Origin: Saccharum officinarum
Taxonomy: Eukaryota; Streptophyta; Magnoliopsida; Poales; Poaceae
Assembly (NCBI GenBank): GCA_020631735.1
Contig: CM036231.1
Location: 1,329,831-1,393,830 of the forward strand
DNA: 64,000 nucleotides
Direction of reading: 5' to 3'
A model generated the notes under the pieces. The model searched no databases. It was not told the DNA's origin and was given only the letters and a program-made list of their open reading frames with translations. Shown piece by piece: positions 1-11,741 of the stretch. The position numbers and the translations under genes are program-made. Each line of letters opens with the position of its first letter. The stretch's first letter is position 1.

Positions 1-499
1 TGCCCTAAATTCACGGGATGTAGCTAGAGTACTACTCAGGTTCCAAATTAAAGTATTGTTTTTTAAATATACAGTAAAAATATATCTTAATATAATATAT
101 ATGTAGATGCATGAAGAAGATATGTATCTAGAAAAGATAACGACTTATATTAAAAATAGAGAGGGTATCATATACTTCCTCAGTTTTAAATTATGAATCG
201 TTCTATAGTAGCATTTATGTATCTAAACTTCCTCTGTTTTAAATTATAAATTATTTTATAGTAAAATCTTCGTACCTAGCAACGTTAGGGTGACTTAGAA
301 TTTGAGACTAAAGAAATACTAAAAAATACGCTATGATCTACGGTGGATCTAATCAAACCGATTTAATGTTACTTTTTAGATAACGGAAACGAGTCCGGTT
401 TCATCTCTTGAAACCAAGAGAATCAGACCAAAAGATACAAAATAAAAAAGAAAAGCCATAAGTGTCCAACTCAAAACTTTATTCTACAATTGCTTAGCC
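1..499. other. AT-rich intergenic sequence
   Basis: No gene is visible. Positions about 172-290 hold two similar head-to-tail blocks reading like 'cttcctc.gttttaaattat.aat', which resemble a degraded Stowaway-type MITE end. This is a weak resemblance only. Confidence 0.3.
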
Positions 500-1715
500 A
501 TCCAAAGTCGGCAAAGAAGTTCATTGAGGCTGTTTCAAGTGCTCGGCATACATAGGAGATTTGTTCCTTGTTATCTTCACATAGCTGCAACTGCGCCCAT
601 TGGCGCAACCGAAATGTGTTCCTCTAAATTGTACCTGCAAAAAAGTTTTGGATCAACACTTGTTAAAAACGACTTCGTTTCTTGTAAGCCATATTGTCCA
701 ACAAATGGCTGCCCCTCCTATCAACACTAAGGAATTATTCGGACTGCCACCCTGCTTGTACCACCCATTAAAAGGTTGTGAATATCTTCGAGAGGTTTCA
801 GCCCTAAAACAAAGTAAACTACTCTCCAAAGAAATTTAGCACGCATACAAATGGTGATGGCAACGGGTACGTACCCGACGGGTAGTGCTCACCCGTACCC
901 GCACCCGCAAAATTTTACCCGTCGGGTTACCCGTACCCGCATGCGGGTAAAAAAATAGTTCCATACCCGTACCCGCCGGGTAATTCTCACCCGACGGGTA
1001 ACCCGTACCCGATAGCATACCCGAAAATTATCTAAAAATATCAAATAGTCACATGCAAAAATAAATTATTCTAAGCTTCCAACAAGTTACAAACATGCTA
1101 CAAATATTATTAGCATCATTACAACAAAGACAATCTATTAGAAATATAGTGAATGTCTCAATGAGCCAAATTAATGACTTATATGCGCTAAAATAACTGA
1201 GGTTGACTAGTTATTTTTGCGGGTATGTCTTACCCGCGGGTATACGGGTATGGGTAGTATACACCCGCACCCGTACCCGCATACCCGATGGGTATAGGAT
1301 TTTGCCCAATAACATACCCACGGGTAGAAAATTCATTCCATACCCGCCTCTTTATCGGGTAATACCCGTCGGGTACTCGGGTTTCGGTACCTGTTGCCAT
1401 CTCTACATACAAACAAAAAAAATGGTGTTGTATAGTTTTATTCCTACGACAAAAAGCTCACAATTTACTTCCATTCCAATTCCTTCTCTCTAAATTATTT
1501 TCGTATGAGTAACCCCCTCTTTAGGAACCACAAGAAATTTTTAATTTTTAGTGATATCTTCGACCGCCAAAATTCCTGGGACACATACAACCCTGTGTTG
1601 ACAAGGTATCTATACATTGCAATTACTGTAAAGGATCCCTCTTTTTTTAACAAGCAGAAAAAGACATCCCTTCCCACTCTTAAATGTATGTTCACTATTC
1701 TAGCTACTAGATGCT
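500..1715 (-). mobile_element. Decayed LINE (non-LTR retrotransposon) C-terminal fragment
   Basis: On the minus strand the sequence encodes the end of a plant L1-type LINE polyprotein. About 1695-1500 gives a stretch with 'FWRSKISLKIKNFLWFLKRG', typical of the region before the zf-RVT zinc finger. After the inserted hAT element, about 840-500 gives 'KFLWRVVYFVLG' and 'ICWTIWLTRNEVVFNK', typical of the LINE C-terminus. Stops and frameshifts break it, so it is dead. The two halves read continuously once the 852-1405 element and one TSD copy are removed. No poly-A tail or TSD of the LINE itself was identified. Confidence 0.75.
852..1405. mobile_element. hAT-type non-autonomous element (GGGTA-rich MITE)
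   Basis: A 554-bp insertion with imperfect inverted ends: TGGTGATGGCAAC on the left, and the reverse complement of TAGAGATGGCAAC on the right. It is flanked by perfect 8-bp direct repeats CATACAAA at 844-851 and 1406-1413. An 8-bp TSD and a TAGAGATGGCAA-like terminus are hallmarks of hAT elements. Both subterminal zones are packed with ACCCG/GGGTA motifs on both strands, which plausibly are transposase binding repeats. It carries no transposase and sits inside the minus-strand LINE fragment. Confidence 0.9.
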
Positions 1716-1762
1716 GCGAGCTCTTATAAAAAAAAGATGTTGCGAGCTTGTTTCCTACTAAG

Positions 1763-2056
1763 GCCAGTCACAGTGGAGGTTTCATCAGAGTTTTATTTGT
1801 ATTTAATAAGTTGTCACATAAGTGCTTTTGATGATGTGGCAACGTATTTAGGAAGAGAGAGAAGAAGTGAGTTTCATAGGAATGAAACTCTCTTGGAACG
1901 AATCCCAACTCTTTATGAGTCATGAAATTAAATGTCTATAAAACTATAGAATGAAACTCTTCATTGAAAATGTGTGTTTCATTCATATTTCATTTCATTC
2001 TAGATGACATGATAGTATTAGAAACAACGTCATAAAACTCTCCACTGACACTGCCT
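1763..2056. mobile_element. Tourist-like MITE (GGCCAGTC family)
   Basis: The left end reads GGCCAGTCACAGTGGAGG and the right end is its imperfect complement (…CTCCACTGACACTGCCT). The interior is AT-rich and self-complementary, rich in 'atgaaactc'. A TAA precedes the left end, but the right TSD is degraded. The same family recurs at 29454-29651, where TAA flanks both sides; that supports assignment to PIF/Harbinger (Tourist). Confidence 0.65.
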
Positions 2057-2140
2057 GGGACGATCTAATGTTATAGAAGAGAGGAGAAACTCTTAGGGCA
2101 AAACTAATACTCCGACATTTTTCTAAAAGGTAAGGTCAAG

Positions 2141-2222
2141 ACCTCAACCGTTGATTCGATGTTCAACTGCTTTGAAAGGAGATGTGTGTGTCGAGATCTC
2201 AACCGTTGATTCGACATTTAAC
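2141..2222. repeat. Short tandem duplication upstream of the PPR gene
   Basis: Two copies of a roughly 28-bp block ('ctcaaccgttgattcga…' about 2144-2170 and 2199-2222) lie 55 bp apart, head to tail, about 170-250 bp upstream of the PPR start codon. No function is evident. Confidence 0.6.
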
Positions 2223-2390
2223 TGTCGCACTTAACCAATCTTGCCGCCACCGCAGACGTGCGCTCGTGCCTTCGGAATCTCATCCAGTCCATTCGGCCAC
2301 TCCGTCGGGAGGTCGGCCTCACGGCCAACACAAAAATCTCACCACCGTAGTTCAGCGGCAGCAAAGCTCGCTCCAATTTCGAGCTCGCCA

Positions 2391-4499
2391 ATGGCCGCTG
2401 GGCCAGTGACCGCTCCCTCCTCCATGGCGGTCCCCTCCGCGCGCCGTAACCGGGCGCTCCTACCAACAGTCTCCGCTGCTCGCGAGCCGCCGCGCGGGTG
2501 GGCAGCGGCTGGTGCGGAGGGGAGGGCGCGGAGAGGGAAGGAGGCGGAGGCGGAGGCGGAGGACGAGGAGGAAGCGGAGAGGCGGCGGAAGGAGGAGGTG
2601 AACCGGAAGATCGCGTCCCGGAAGGCGCTGTCCGTCATCCTCCGGCGCGAGGCCACCAAAGCGGTCCTCGACAAACGCAAGCCCGGCAAGGGCACGCGCC
2701 GCCTCCTCCCCGGCACCGTCCTTGAGGCCCTGCACGACCGCGTCGCCGCCCTCCGATGGGACTCCGCCCTCAAGGTCCTGCCCCCTTCGACCCCCCAAAC
2801 CACCTCTCCATTGCAGTCGCACCACAACTTCTTATCCGGATGAGACGACGCTTAATCCTGCCGCGTCCACTGCCGCGCAGGTGTTCGAGCTAATGCGGGA
2901 CCAGGTGTGGTACAGGCCTTACATCGGCATCTACATCAAACTTATAACCATGCTCGGCAAGTGCAAGCAGCCGGAGAAGGCGCACGAGCTCTTCCAGGCG
3001 ATGATCGATGAGGGTTGCGCGCCCAACCTCGAGTCCTACACCGCCCTAGTCTCCGCGTATAGCAGGAGCGGCCGATTCCATGAGGCATTCGACCTACTTG
3101 ATCGGATGAAGGACACCCCGGGTTGCCAGCCTGATGTGCAGACGTACTCGATTCTCATCAAGTCATGCTTACACGCTTATGATTTTGAGAAGGTGAAGAG
3201 TTTGCTGGCTGATATGGCACGGGCGGGCATCCGGCCTAACACCGTCACCTATAATACATTGATCGATGCCTATGGGAAAGCAGGAAGGTAACTGACTGCA
3301 AGAACCTATGCTTATGTAATCCAGTAATGATTGATCATATATTTGGTAATAAATGCTGTCTTAAAATTCTACTAGCTCTAAAGGGATGCACCATGTTTAC
3401 CTGAAACCTAGTTAACAAGTTACCATCTCAGAGTTTGAAGTAGTTTTACCATTCATTGAATTTTGTAGTCACCCAAATCTTTAGTTATTCATGATTAGGT
3501 TCCATGGAATGTAGTTCATGAAATGCTCTTTCATTTTTTTTACCAAAGCATTCTGAAAATTTTCTTGAACTCTGTTCTTGATAATGAGCCTGATTGTTGT
3601 TAAAAGAAAAAAAAATCTTTTTTTGGTAAGAAATTACTGCAGTTCCTCCTTCCTAGTAGATGCACTGATAATACAGCTGAACCTTGAATTTTGAGAAGTG
3701 CCCTTGGTTGCATTTGTTTAGCCGTCGAAATCTATCATTATATCCAGTTATTCCTGAATTGGGTTCTATGAAATAGAGCTCAGCTAATGCTATGTTATTT
3801 TAAAGGTTTGCTGAGATGGAATCAACTCTTCTGAAGATGTTGTCACAAAATTGCAAGCCTGATGTGTGGACAATGAATTCTACTCTCAGAGCTTTTGGCA
3901 GTAGTGGTCAGATTGAGACAATGGAAAGCTGCTATGAGAAGTTCCAGGCCTCTGGTATTGTCCCAAACATTAAGACCTACAATATCTTACTCGATTCCTA
4001 TGGTAAAGCCAAAATGTATGAGAAGATGGGAGCTGTGATGGAGTACATGCAGAAGTATTACTATTCTTGGACAATAGTTACTTACAATGTAGTGATTGAT
4101 GCATTTGGAAGGGCCGGAGACCTTGAGCAGATGGAATACATATTTAGGCTAATGAAATCTGAGCGTATAAAGCCCAATTGTGTTACACTCTGTTCAGTGG
4201 TTAGAGCATATGGAAGAGCTGGGGAAGTTAAGAAAATAAAGACAGTGTTGAGAATTGTTGAGAATTCTGACATAACATTGGATATTGTGTTCTTCAACTG
4301 TTTGGTGGATGCATATGGGAGGGTGGGGTGCTTGGCAGAGATGTGGGATGTTCTTGATTTGATGAAGGAGCACAGATGCAAACCAGACAAGGTAACATGC
4401 ACTACCATGATCAAATGGTTTCTCATTAAAGGAATCAACGATCATCGTGTTCAGTATCTACGTGATCTTAAAGATGGGCGTGCAACAGATGATACATAG
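2391..4499 (+). CDS. P-class pentatricopeptide repeat (PPR) protein, probably plastid-targeted; exons 2391-2774, 2881-3287, 3806-4499
   Basis: A host RNA-binding PPR protein of about 494 residues, likely acting on organellar transcripts. The start at 2391 (MAAGPVTAPSS…) gives an Ala/Arg/Ser-rich leader typical of a transit peptide; the start and targeting are inferred. A charged coiled segment (about residues 45-75) follows. From about residue 128 to the end there are tandem 35-residue PPR motifs such as 'TYNTLIDAYGKAGR' and 'TYNVVIDAFGRAGDLEQM'. No C-terminal E/DYW domain is present, so it is P class. Intron 1 (2775-2880) has GT…CAG and intron 2 (3288-3805) has GTAACT…AAAG; both joins keep the frame and restore PPR motifs. 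Stop TAG at 4497-4499. It resembles the At5g48730/At3g53170 clade from memory; orthology was not tested. Confidence 0.9.
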
Positions 4500-5604
4500 G
4501 AGTGAACACAAAAGCAACTCATGGAGTAGTGGCTTTTGTCTGCATTTTTTTTAAGGAAGTGGAATTGATCTTTTTGAGCCTCCGTTTACATACATGCAAC
4601 GATCCCACATTCCCACCAGCCCTACGATATCATGAATTACTGACTTGAATGCTACTGAACCAAACATTACTCGGATATCATGAGTCACACTGCTCACTAA
4701 CTTGGGTGCTGCTAAATCAAACATTCTTATTGTATGCCCCATGATGATGTATGAGACGCACATGGAAAATTAAATTTGCAACTTCAGTAGCACAGAGCTA
4801 CATGGGGATATCTCAAAAAAGCTACTAATGGTTAGGGCATCTCATGAATGAATAGTTTCTGGAGAAGATAGAAGCAAGTTTTGGTGATTGACGAATAATG
4901 AACAATACTGGAATATAAAGATGATTTTGGGAAAAGTGACACGTTTTAGAATCAGAGGGGACAAGACATGCTGGTGAAATTGATCAGATTCTGCTAGCTG
5001 TTTTGACTTGATGTATGGACGCAACTGTACATGACTTGTACTGTTGACTAGTGCAAAGACGTTTTAGTGTTTCATCTGTCAATTCTAGGAAATTGCATTA
5101 ATCTAGGCAATTCTTTGGTATGTCACCTAACATTTTCTATCAGCGTCATGCAAAGAAAGAGAATATAACTGGCCGGAGGAATTCTTCTGAAAGGAGATTC
5201 TCCTTGACCCTGTGACTTCAAAGGCTTTGTAGTTGGAGCTACTTTCTGGAGCACCCTTTCTTTTGGCTTGAATAACTGCTCAATTATTTGATGCCTTCAA
5301 AGTTCAAATAAGTCGATTACTCAGCACTCTATTGCTTCTTAATGGTCATACCAATCAGTGGTTGTTCTATTAATACAGTTACAGATTTAGTCATGAAAAA
5401 GAAAATGTTAGTATTACAGAATTTATGGTATTGTACATGGTCTCTACTCCCATTTTGATGGTGTTGTTCCATACATTTGGATGAATGGTGCAGAGGAGTT
5501 GGTCTCAGCTTGTATCATATTGTGGAAGTATAAAAGCTAATAGATGTGATAATGTGAAGTTTTTGTAGAGCAAGCTGTCCATAATGAAATTATATTCCAT
5601 GCTT
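4500..5604. other. 3' UTR of the PPR gene and intergenic DNA
   Basis: No further gene or element was recognised. The first few hundred bases presumably hold the PPR 3' UTR. The rest is AT-rich with no inverted or direct repeats that I could see. Confidence 0.4.
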
Positions 5605-6165
5605 TTTTTTTGAACCAGGAAAAACAGCAGGGGAGGCCCCCACTGTTAGATTTTATTAAGATACAAAAACATCCACTGCGCAAAACAAAAAGAAACCTCC
5701 ATTAAAACCTGAGCAAGGCTAAGAAAGGAAGAAAAGCAAAGAACCACTATACACAGGAATCAACCCAGGAGAGAAAAACACATTGCTTGTTTGCAGAAAT
5801 CGTATACGCTTGTAGTCGAGCTTCATCTTTGAGAGACCTTCTCCAGGAAGAGAAGGATGGAGGTCCTCTGTTAAAAATGGAGTTATTGCACTGCTTCCAG
5901 ATTTGCCATGAAGAGATAATGAACACTTCCATGAAGAAAGGATATGGAAAAGCTTATTTGGCTTGTATCATCATTTGAAAGAAGTCTGTCGTAAGATTCC
6001 ACTTAATGCCAAGGTAAGGACAAGTGAAGAAGAGGTGAAAGGCCGTTTCTTCAACATTCATATTGCAAAGGACATAAATGTAGTTGTTGCCTTCTAGCTT
6101 GTGCTTTTTTCTCATAAGAATGTTCCTAGTGTTGAGTCTATCCATCATTGAGCTAGGAGAAAACT
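5605..6165 (-). mobile_element. LINE 3' end fragment (zf-RVT region to poly-A)
   Basis: Minus-strand remnant of a LINE. From right to left it encodes 'VLCNMNVEETAFHLFFTCPY' (zf-RVT zinc-finger motif, about 6075-6010) and then 'SSWQIWKQCNNSIFN' (about 5915-5870). It ends in a 3' UTR with AATAAAATC-type sequence and a poly-A tract, seen as T-run 5604-5612 on the plus strand. It is 5'-truncated and carries several frame breaks. The polarity and tail are typical of target-primed insertion. Confidence 0.8.
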
Positions 6166-6935
6166 AGTTTGTTGCAACATTTGGACTTCCAAACCCATAT
6201 GAAGGGAGCAGAAGGGACACATTCTTGTACGGGAAGTTGTAGACTTTAGAAGAAGTGTATGCGCTAGTTCCCATATATAGTGCCATGTGTCCTTCGAATG
6301 TTCCTGTACTTATTCTGCAATAAATCCTGGAGTTCCAAGTACTCCTGGTGGGCTTGTTCCGATAAGGGTAAATGGAATTGAGCAAACACTGTGTTGTTCT
6401 CTAGAAAAAACACTATAGCTGCTGCTGATGTCAGAGTTACCCTAAACAACTATAAAATCTATGGAGGAAGTTCAGAACCAACTGCAAGTAATTGAAGTTT
6501 GCAACTGTACTGATTTCAACAACCTTGTGGTTACTCTTGATTGACTGCAGAGTTTGTTTTGAAGCTTCTACTAACTGAACCCATAACTTCTTTCCAAGAA
6601 GGAATCCACATAGAAAGCGCTTCCACAAATTGTAACTTGCCACCAGCTCTCCTGTGTGTTCGAAAAAAGTGTGATTTGAATTTTGATCTGGCTTAATTAC
6701 TTTTATGATGTTTGTTGGTTCTTCTTGCAGAATATTCACATGCAATCATGAATCATGCTTAAGCTCCATTCTTCCACTAATGCATCTATCCAAAGTGGTA
6801 CCTTGGACACTAAGAACTTTTTGGCATTGCTTGCAAATTTATTATTTGGATCTGATCTGATCTCGGATATGTGCATGTGAGCTATCCAAAGCAAAGTCAT
6901 GCACACACAGAGCAACCTCGTCATGCACAAGTTTT
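6166..6935 (-). other. Unrecognised coding-like fragment
   Basis: Open minus-strand stretches at 6930-6736 ('KFLVSKVPLWIDALVEEWSL') and 6745-6437 ('NLWKRFLCGFLLGKKLWVQL') overlap in different frames and read like a decayed protein-coding exon rather than random sequence. No family was recognised. It lies next to the LINE tail and could be host gene debris or transposon-carried sequence. Confidence 0.3.
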
Positions 6936-7017
6936 TGCTGCAGTCGAAATAATTCCAGGGGGTGCCAACAAAAATGTGTACTTTTGTTATGATCGTTGCA
7001 TAGTCATGTCTCTATTA

Positions 7018-7457
7018 GACTACCCGCACTTATGGACCTCTATATTCATCCTCTATACGTCCTAGTCAGCAAGATTCTCTCCTCTATACTCAATTCTCCC
7101 GCATTCATCCATCCTCTATATCATCCTCTATCCACTCTATCCATTGTGGGACCCACTTGTCACTTTATCTAAATATATCCATATGTGATCTAGTTTTGAA
7201 GGATTTATTGAGACGAATTTAATGGTGAAATCAAAATTTAATTTGGATTTTTGGTTTGTGAGTTATAACATTTTTTCCTTTGTTTAGCTAGTGGGGCCCG
7301 CCACTATAGAGTATAGAGTAAGCACAGTACTACTCTAAATATAAAGTGAGAGAAAGGATAGAGTATCGTTTTAGAGTATCCAGTGCAGCAGTTTTTACTC
7401 TATATTAATATTCTAAAGCTTTAGAGTATCGTTTTAGAGTACCCACTGCGGGTAGTC
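7018..7457. mobile_element. Tourist-like MITE, copy 1 (GACTACCCGCA ends)
   Basis: A 440-bp element with inverted ends GACTACCCGCA and TGCGGGTAGTC, flanked by TTA on both sides (7015-7017 and 7458-7460). Three-base TTA/TNA TSDs indicate PIF/Harbinger (Tourist). The internal 'ctctata' and 'tagagta' motifs are self-complementary. A second copy lies at 28760-29201. No coding capacity. Confidence 0.9.
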
Positions 7458-7837
7458 TTACACTGTACGTTAGGTACACTACACGCTGTACACGAAATCT
7501 TGAACTGTGCAAAGCTCTCTTTTTTTTGGAAACCGTGCAAAGCTCCATTTGTGTCACAGCCAGAGGTAGTTGAGGACTTGCTTAGTGTCCTATTAGAAAT
7601 GTGTTAATCTGGGCTCGATATGGCCCAACACGATGTGCCACTACGCAAATAGGCCCATCCAGGCCCTCTTCTTCTGCTGCTCCTAAAAAAAAACACCAGC
7701 CAGACCGGAGACTAGGGCGTCGTCGGAAGCGTAAGGGCTCAACTTCGGCCGCCGCCCACCTTCTCCCTTCCGGCGTGGAGAGAGTACCAGATCAAACCCT
7801 CGCCCCCAATTTCCCCCTTTCCTCGAGCGAGACGAAG

Positions 7838-9110
7838 ATGGTGCCCAAGAGGAAGAAGAGCCATGGAGATGGCAAGGTGGAATCGCAGGACGACTCGGCA
7901 GCAAATCCGGGCGACACGTCGGCATCCGACTTCGCCAAGGCGGTCTACCTCGTGGCGGAGCACGAGGGGGAGAAGACGGCCTACTCCGTTTTCAAGGTCG
8001 ACGCCGCCGCCGCCGCCGGTGGGACCAAGCCGCCGCGGGTCCACACCGTGGCCGGGCTACCCAACACAGCGCGCGGCATGTCCTTCGTCTCCGTACACTC
8101 GAAGCACGGCTCCTGGATCGTCGGCGTTGGGGGCGGGCTACGAGCGGGGACCATCATCTTCGACCCGAGCACGCTCAAGACGTACCAGGGCCCGCGGTTC
8201 CTGCACCCCAACAGCGACCCCGTCCTCCTCTCCCTCGCCGGCGAGGTGTACGCCCTCTCGCGCCGACCCCGGGTGGTGCCCGTGCCCGACATCGATTTCG
8301 AGCCGTGGTTCCAAGGTGTGAGCTGCCGCCGCCGCCCTTCTTCCCTTCGTCACTGAACCCCTATCAGTTTCGTAATCCTCCGGAGATTTCAGTCACGTCC
8401 TATGCTGCCGTGGGCTCCTGCTTTCTGGCGTTTCTGCACAACAAGCACAACAAGAAGAACCGATTGTTTTGGGTACCTATGCTTTTCATGTGGTGAACAA
8501 GACGTGGGAGAAGGTCCACGCTGAAAATCTGCCGTTTGTTGGCCAGGCCATGCCCCTTGGCGGCGGCGGCAACCTCTTCGTCGCCTGCCCCATATCCAAG
8601 GAGAACAATGGTGCCACAGCTGCGTCTGCCCCGCTGTTCCACATCTCTATCAAGGAGGCATCCTCGTCCACCCCCATGTCGCTCCCTCATTGTTGATCAA
8701 AGAGTTCCCGATGCCGTCTCCCTCATTATCAATCCAAGACTCCCTCATTGTTGATCAAAGAGTTCCCGATGCCGTCTCCCTCATTATCAATCCAAGAGTT
8801 CCCAGTGAAGGCATCAGAGGGCAGGATCCCCAAGCCACTCTTCTGCCCCTTGGGAAAGGGAAGTTTCTGTTCGATCGGAAAACCCAACTGCCCGAAGGAA
8901 GACCAGGTCATCTTGACCTTCTTTCAGATTGAGAACATTGACCCTATCTTGAACGCATGTCAATCTGTGGGCACAACCTGCAAGTCGCCGTACAAGTGAA
9001 GGAACAGGGACATGCCTACAAATCCAAAGGCCGATCTCGTGTGCTGCATTCTGACATGCCTGTGGTTGCTGCACTGTCCATGTGTAACAGGTACAGAAGA
9101 TCTGTTAAAA
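7838..9110 (+). pseudogene. Frameshifted host gene of unrecognised family
   Basis: The first 500 bp are open from ATG 7838 (MVPKRKKSHGDGK…), high GC3, with a readable globular region ('FAKAVYLVAEHEGEKTAYSV', 'GTIIFDPSTLKTYQGPRFL'). After about 8310 the same protein continues in other frames: 'PPPPFFPSSLNPYQFRNPPE' at 8320-8380, 'GTYAFHVVNKTWEKVHAENL' at 8472-8530, 'PKPLFCPLGKGSFC' at 8827-8870 and 'LQVAVQVKEQGHAYK' at 8980-9025. The layout resembles a large grass family of intronless uncharacterised proteins with F-box/kelch-like β repeats; I cannot name it securely. At least three frame breaks, one caused by a 58-bp tandem duplication, make it a pseudogene. Confidence 0.75.
8683..8798. repeat. 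58-bp tandem duplication inside the pseudogene
   Basis: Two adjacent copies (8683-8740 and 8741-8798) of a 58-bp unit beginning 'tccctcattgttgatcaaag' differ only at the last base. Because 58 is not a multiple of three, the duplication itself shifts the reading frame. Confidence 0.95.
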
Positions 9111-9460
9111 CTTGCTTAGTGTTGATTATCACACGACATGAAACGCATCATATACGTCCGAACAGTCACTGTATTTCAGTATTCTATAGGGAGATGTTGG
9201 CGCAAAAACGTGTGTCAATGCGAACAACACACGGTGGCCTAGGAGATCTACTCGGCTCCGGTGCAGGTCCAGTCGATTTCAGGATCTGGGTGTGCCAGTC
9301 AATTAGACATGTAATTGGAGAGAGAGACCGATCAGTAGCTTAGGAGCGGAACATGTCAGCTGTTGTTCAGACAGTTCCATAAAAGCAATGGACTAAAGAG
9401 CCAATACAACGAGGCGGGCCATTGGCTACAGAGCCGATCTCTAGCAAGCTGATCAAATAA

Positions 9461-9868
9461 GACGAGCACCTCCGACAGTTTGTCAAATTTTGTTTCTCAA
9501 ATCTCGTTGTTTGCCAACTCTCAAAATAATATGGAAAGGAAAAAAGATCTCATCTCCAACAGTTTGGCAAATTTTGTTTCAAAAACCTAAAAATCCGCTA
9601 ACGAAACGAAAAGACCTGTTAAGCGAACGAAGAGCCTCGTTAAGCGAACGAAGAGCCCTTTTAAGCGAAGGAAGAGCTCCGCTAAGCACGAGGAAACTAC
9701 GATGCGCGGGCGGTGCCGCGCGCGCATATATGCGCGCAATCGACCGAGATTTGCCAACTTGCCAAAGATGTCAAACTCAGATGCCAAACTATTGAAGAAG
9801 CATTTTTTTATTTTGCCAAAAATTCTAGGATATCAAACCTATATGCCAAACTATTGGAGATGCTCTTA
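9461..9868. mobile_element. Composite MITE, one copy nested in another
   Basis: The outer ends read GAGCACCTCCGACAGTTTG (left) and the complement of GAGCATCTCCAATAGTTTGG (right). A second pair of the same motif lies inside: 'catctccaacagtttggcaa' near 9550 and 'tgccaaactattgaagaagc' near 9782. The arrangement suggests a self-nested MITE. The inner part includes three roughly 22-bp near-repeats of 'ttaagcgaacgaagagc' at 9618-9680. Superfamily not determined. Confidence 0.6.
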
Positions 9869-10201
9869 AAATATAAACTCATCGGCTCATCATCGAAGAA
9901 AAAAAAGCATTTAAAGCAAGAGCCGATGATCGAGAGCAGATTTAAAGTATAGCGAGTCAACAAATCACTAGATTATTATAAATAAACCCAAAGACTAACC
10001 AGATCTAATCTACTATCACCACCGATCGGATCAAACTGAGACAGCGTTGGCAGCAGGGCAATAAACTAAAACCAGAGAGCCGATAGATTTATCTGTAACA
10101 AAACAGATCATTGAAGACATGCTATAAAACTGAAAGCTTACATCGTCGACTGTATAGTCGATGGAGACATAGCGCACTAACAAAGCCCTGTTTTCATGTA
10201 A

Positions 10202-10438
10202 GGGCCGGTTTAGATCCAAAAAATTTTGCAAAATGGCATTGTAGCAAGTTTCGTTGTTATTTGGTAATTAGTGTCCAATCATGGTCTAATTAGGCTTAAA
10301 AGATTCGTCTCGTCCATTTCGTCTAAACTGTGTAATTAGTTTTATTTTTTATCTATATTTAATGCTTCGTGTCCAAAGATTCGATGTGACGGGGAATCTG
10401 AAAAATTTTGCAAAATTTTTAGGGAACTAAACAGGGCC
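10202..10438. mobile_element. Tourist-like MITE (GGGCC…TTTAG family)
   Basis: A 237-bp element with ends GGGCCGGTTTAGATCC and the complement of GGCCCTGTTTAGTTCCC, flanked by TAA on both sides (10199-10201 and 10439-10441). The interior has the 'tccaatcatggtctaattag' and 'agattcgtctcgt' phrases found in very many grass copies. PIF/Harbinger type. Confidence 0.85.
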
Positions 10439-10511
10439 TAAACAGACCCATAGACCATCAACTTCTAGCCTATCATCACCATTAATCAGTTCGAAGATAC
10501 AGCGTTAGTAG

Positions 10512-10966
10512 CAGGGCCAAACTAATCTATATTTTTTCTCATCAAATATATAACTTAAATGTGTATTCATCAAATATATAACTTAAATATGCATTCTTCA
10601 ATACATCGCAGTTGCCAACACATAATTTCAGAAGATTAAAATTCAATTGAATTAATCAAATTGGGAATCACCTGAGGTCTTGCGTGCGCCTGTGTCCCTT
10701 TGGTCCCTGCTGCTGTTTGCTCTGGCCTACTGCGGTTTGCTCTGTTTGCCAGAGACCGGCGACGACGCAAGAGGCAAGACGAAGAGTCGAAGTCTCGAAG
10801 ACGAGAGGTCACGAGGATGGGAGTCGAGCGAACGCGTGCTGCTGCTTGCCGCCGGACTTCTGATTATCGCTGGCGATGAGTACTGGACCGTGGAATGCGA
10901 GGTGGGGCCCATGAATTTGGGGCCCTGTTCGGTCGCCCACCTCGCACCTGCCCATCGACGGCCCTG
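10512..10966. mobile_element. hAT deletion derivative (CAGGGCC…GGCCCTG ends)
   Basis: A 455-bp element starting CAGGGCCAAACT and ending CGACGGCCCTG, with perfect 8-bp TSDs GTTAGTAG at 10504-10511 and 10967-10974. The right terminus (ggccctgttcggtcgcccac…gacggccctg) parallels the right terminus of the 22179-23290 hAT element, so the two appear to be the same family. The 101-codon plus-strand ORF inside is probably incidental. Confidence 0.85.
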
Positions 10967-11741
10967 GTTAGTAGCAGGGCGATAGATTAAAGATTGGTAA
11001 TCTACGAATATGCTTACACCAACGTAGAACCTTAGAACCACGCTATGTGCACCAGATTTAAGACACAAATGGCAGATACGAACAGATCCGATTATCAAAA
11101 CAGGGATGAACGTGACAGAGCAGCAAGACGATAGATTCAAAAGGATATAAACCGATCGCATCTTAAAACCGGTGGATAAGGGTAGTAAAAATCGATAATC
11201 GTGACTAATACCTAATCTAGCAAGTGGTCTAAAGATGCAGCCTTGTTAAACGAGATTTCAATCGATAACTAGCTAACACCAACCAAGTAAGAGATCGAAC
11301 GATGCAACCTTACCAGATTAATACTAACTGTGACGGTACTTGCTAGCAAACCAGAGATTGAAACCGATGCAGTCCTGCTCACCGAATAACTCGCCGAGAT
11401 TTACTCTACTCCTGCTCCTAATGCAATGGCACAGGGCCGGAAAAGATAATTGTTGTACTGATGGTGTTTTTTTTTCTTTACAGTACCCTGGGCTTATGTT
11501 TATACCCTAGGCCTAAACACGTGTCTTGGTCGAATAAAACTATTACAATGCTCGGAAAATAATAATAAAAATATCCATATTGGGATAGCTTGGACTTCAC
11601 GCTTTGCTTTCTGATGAAGTCCGACACTTTCGAGCCTTGGCCGATGCCGATCACGCCTCAGCTTCCCAAACCGTCGAAACCAGCCTCCTTACACATGAGC
11701 CGATGGTGACGTCAAGGATCAAAGAGCCGATTTGGACTTTA

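Larger units (their letters stand above)
9195..10994. other. Probable LTR-retrotransposon remnant loaded with MITEs
   Basis: No ORF with a recognisable domain. The stretch begins TGTTGGCGCAAAAACG at 9195, which looks like an LTR start. It contains recurring phrases ('gagccgat', 'gcagggc.a') common in grass LTR DNA. Three identified elements sit in it (9461-9868, 10202-10438, 10512-10966). The LTR call is inference; no matching partner LTR or PBS was found. Confidence 0.35.

Noticed and set aside
2218..2827. Long minus-strand open frames over the first PPR exon
   Set aside because: They are antisense shadows of a very GC-rich coding exon; the plus strand has the PPR motifs and splice sites.
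10680..10985. 101-codon plus-strand ORF with a hydrophobic start resembling a signal peptide
   Set aside because: It lies almost wholly inside a hAT deletion derivative and shows no domain; the start is probably chance.
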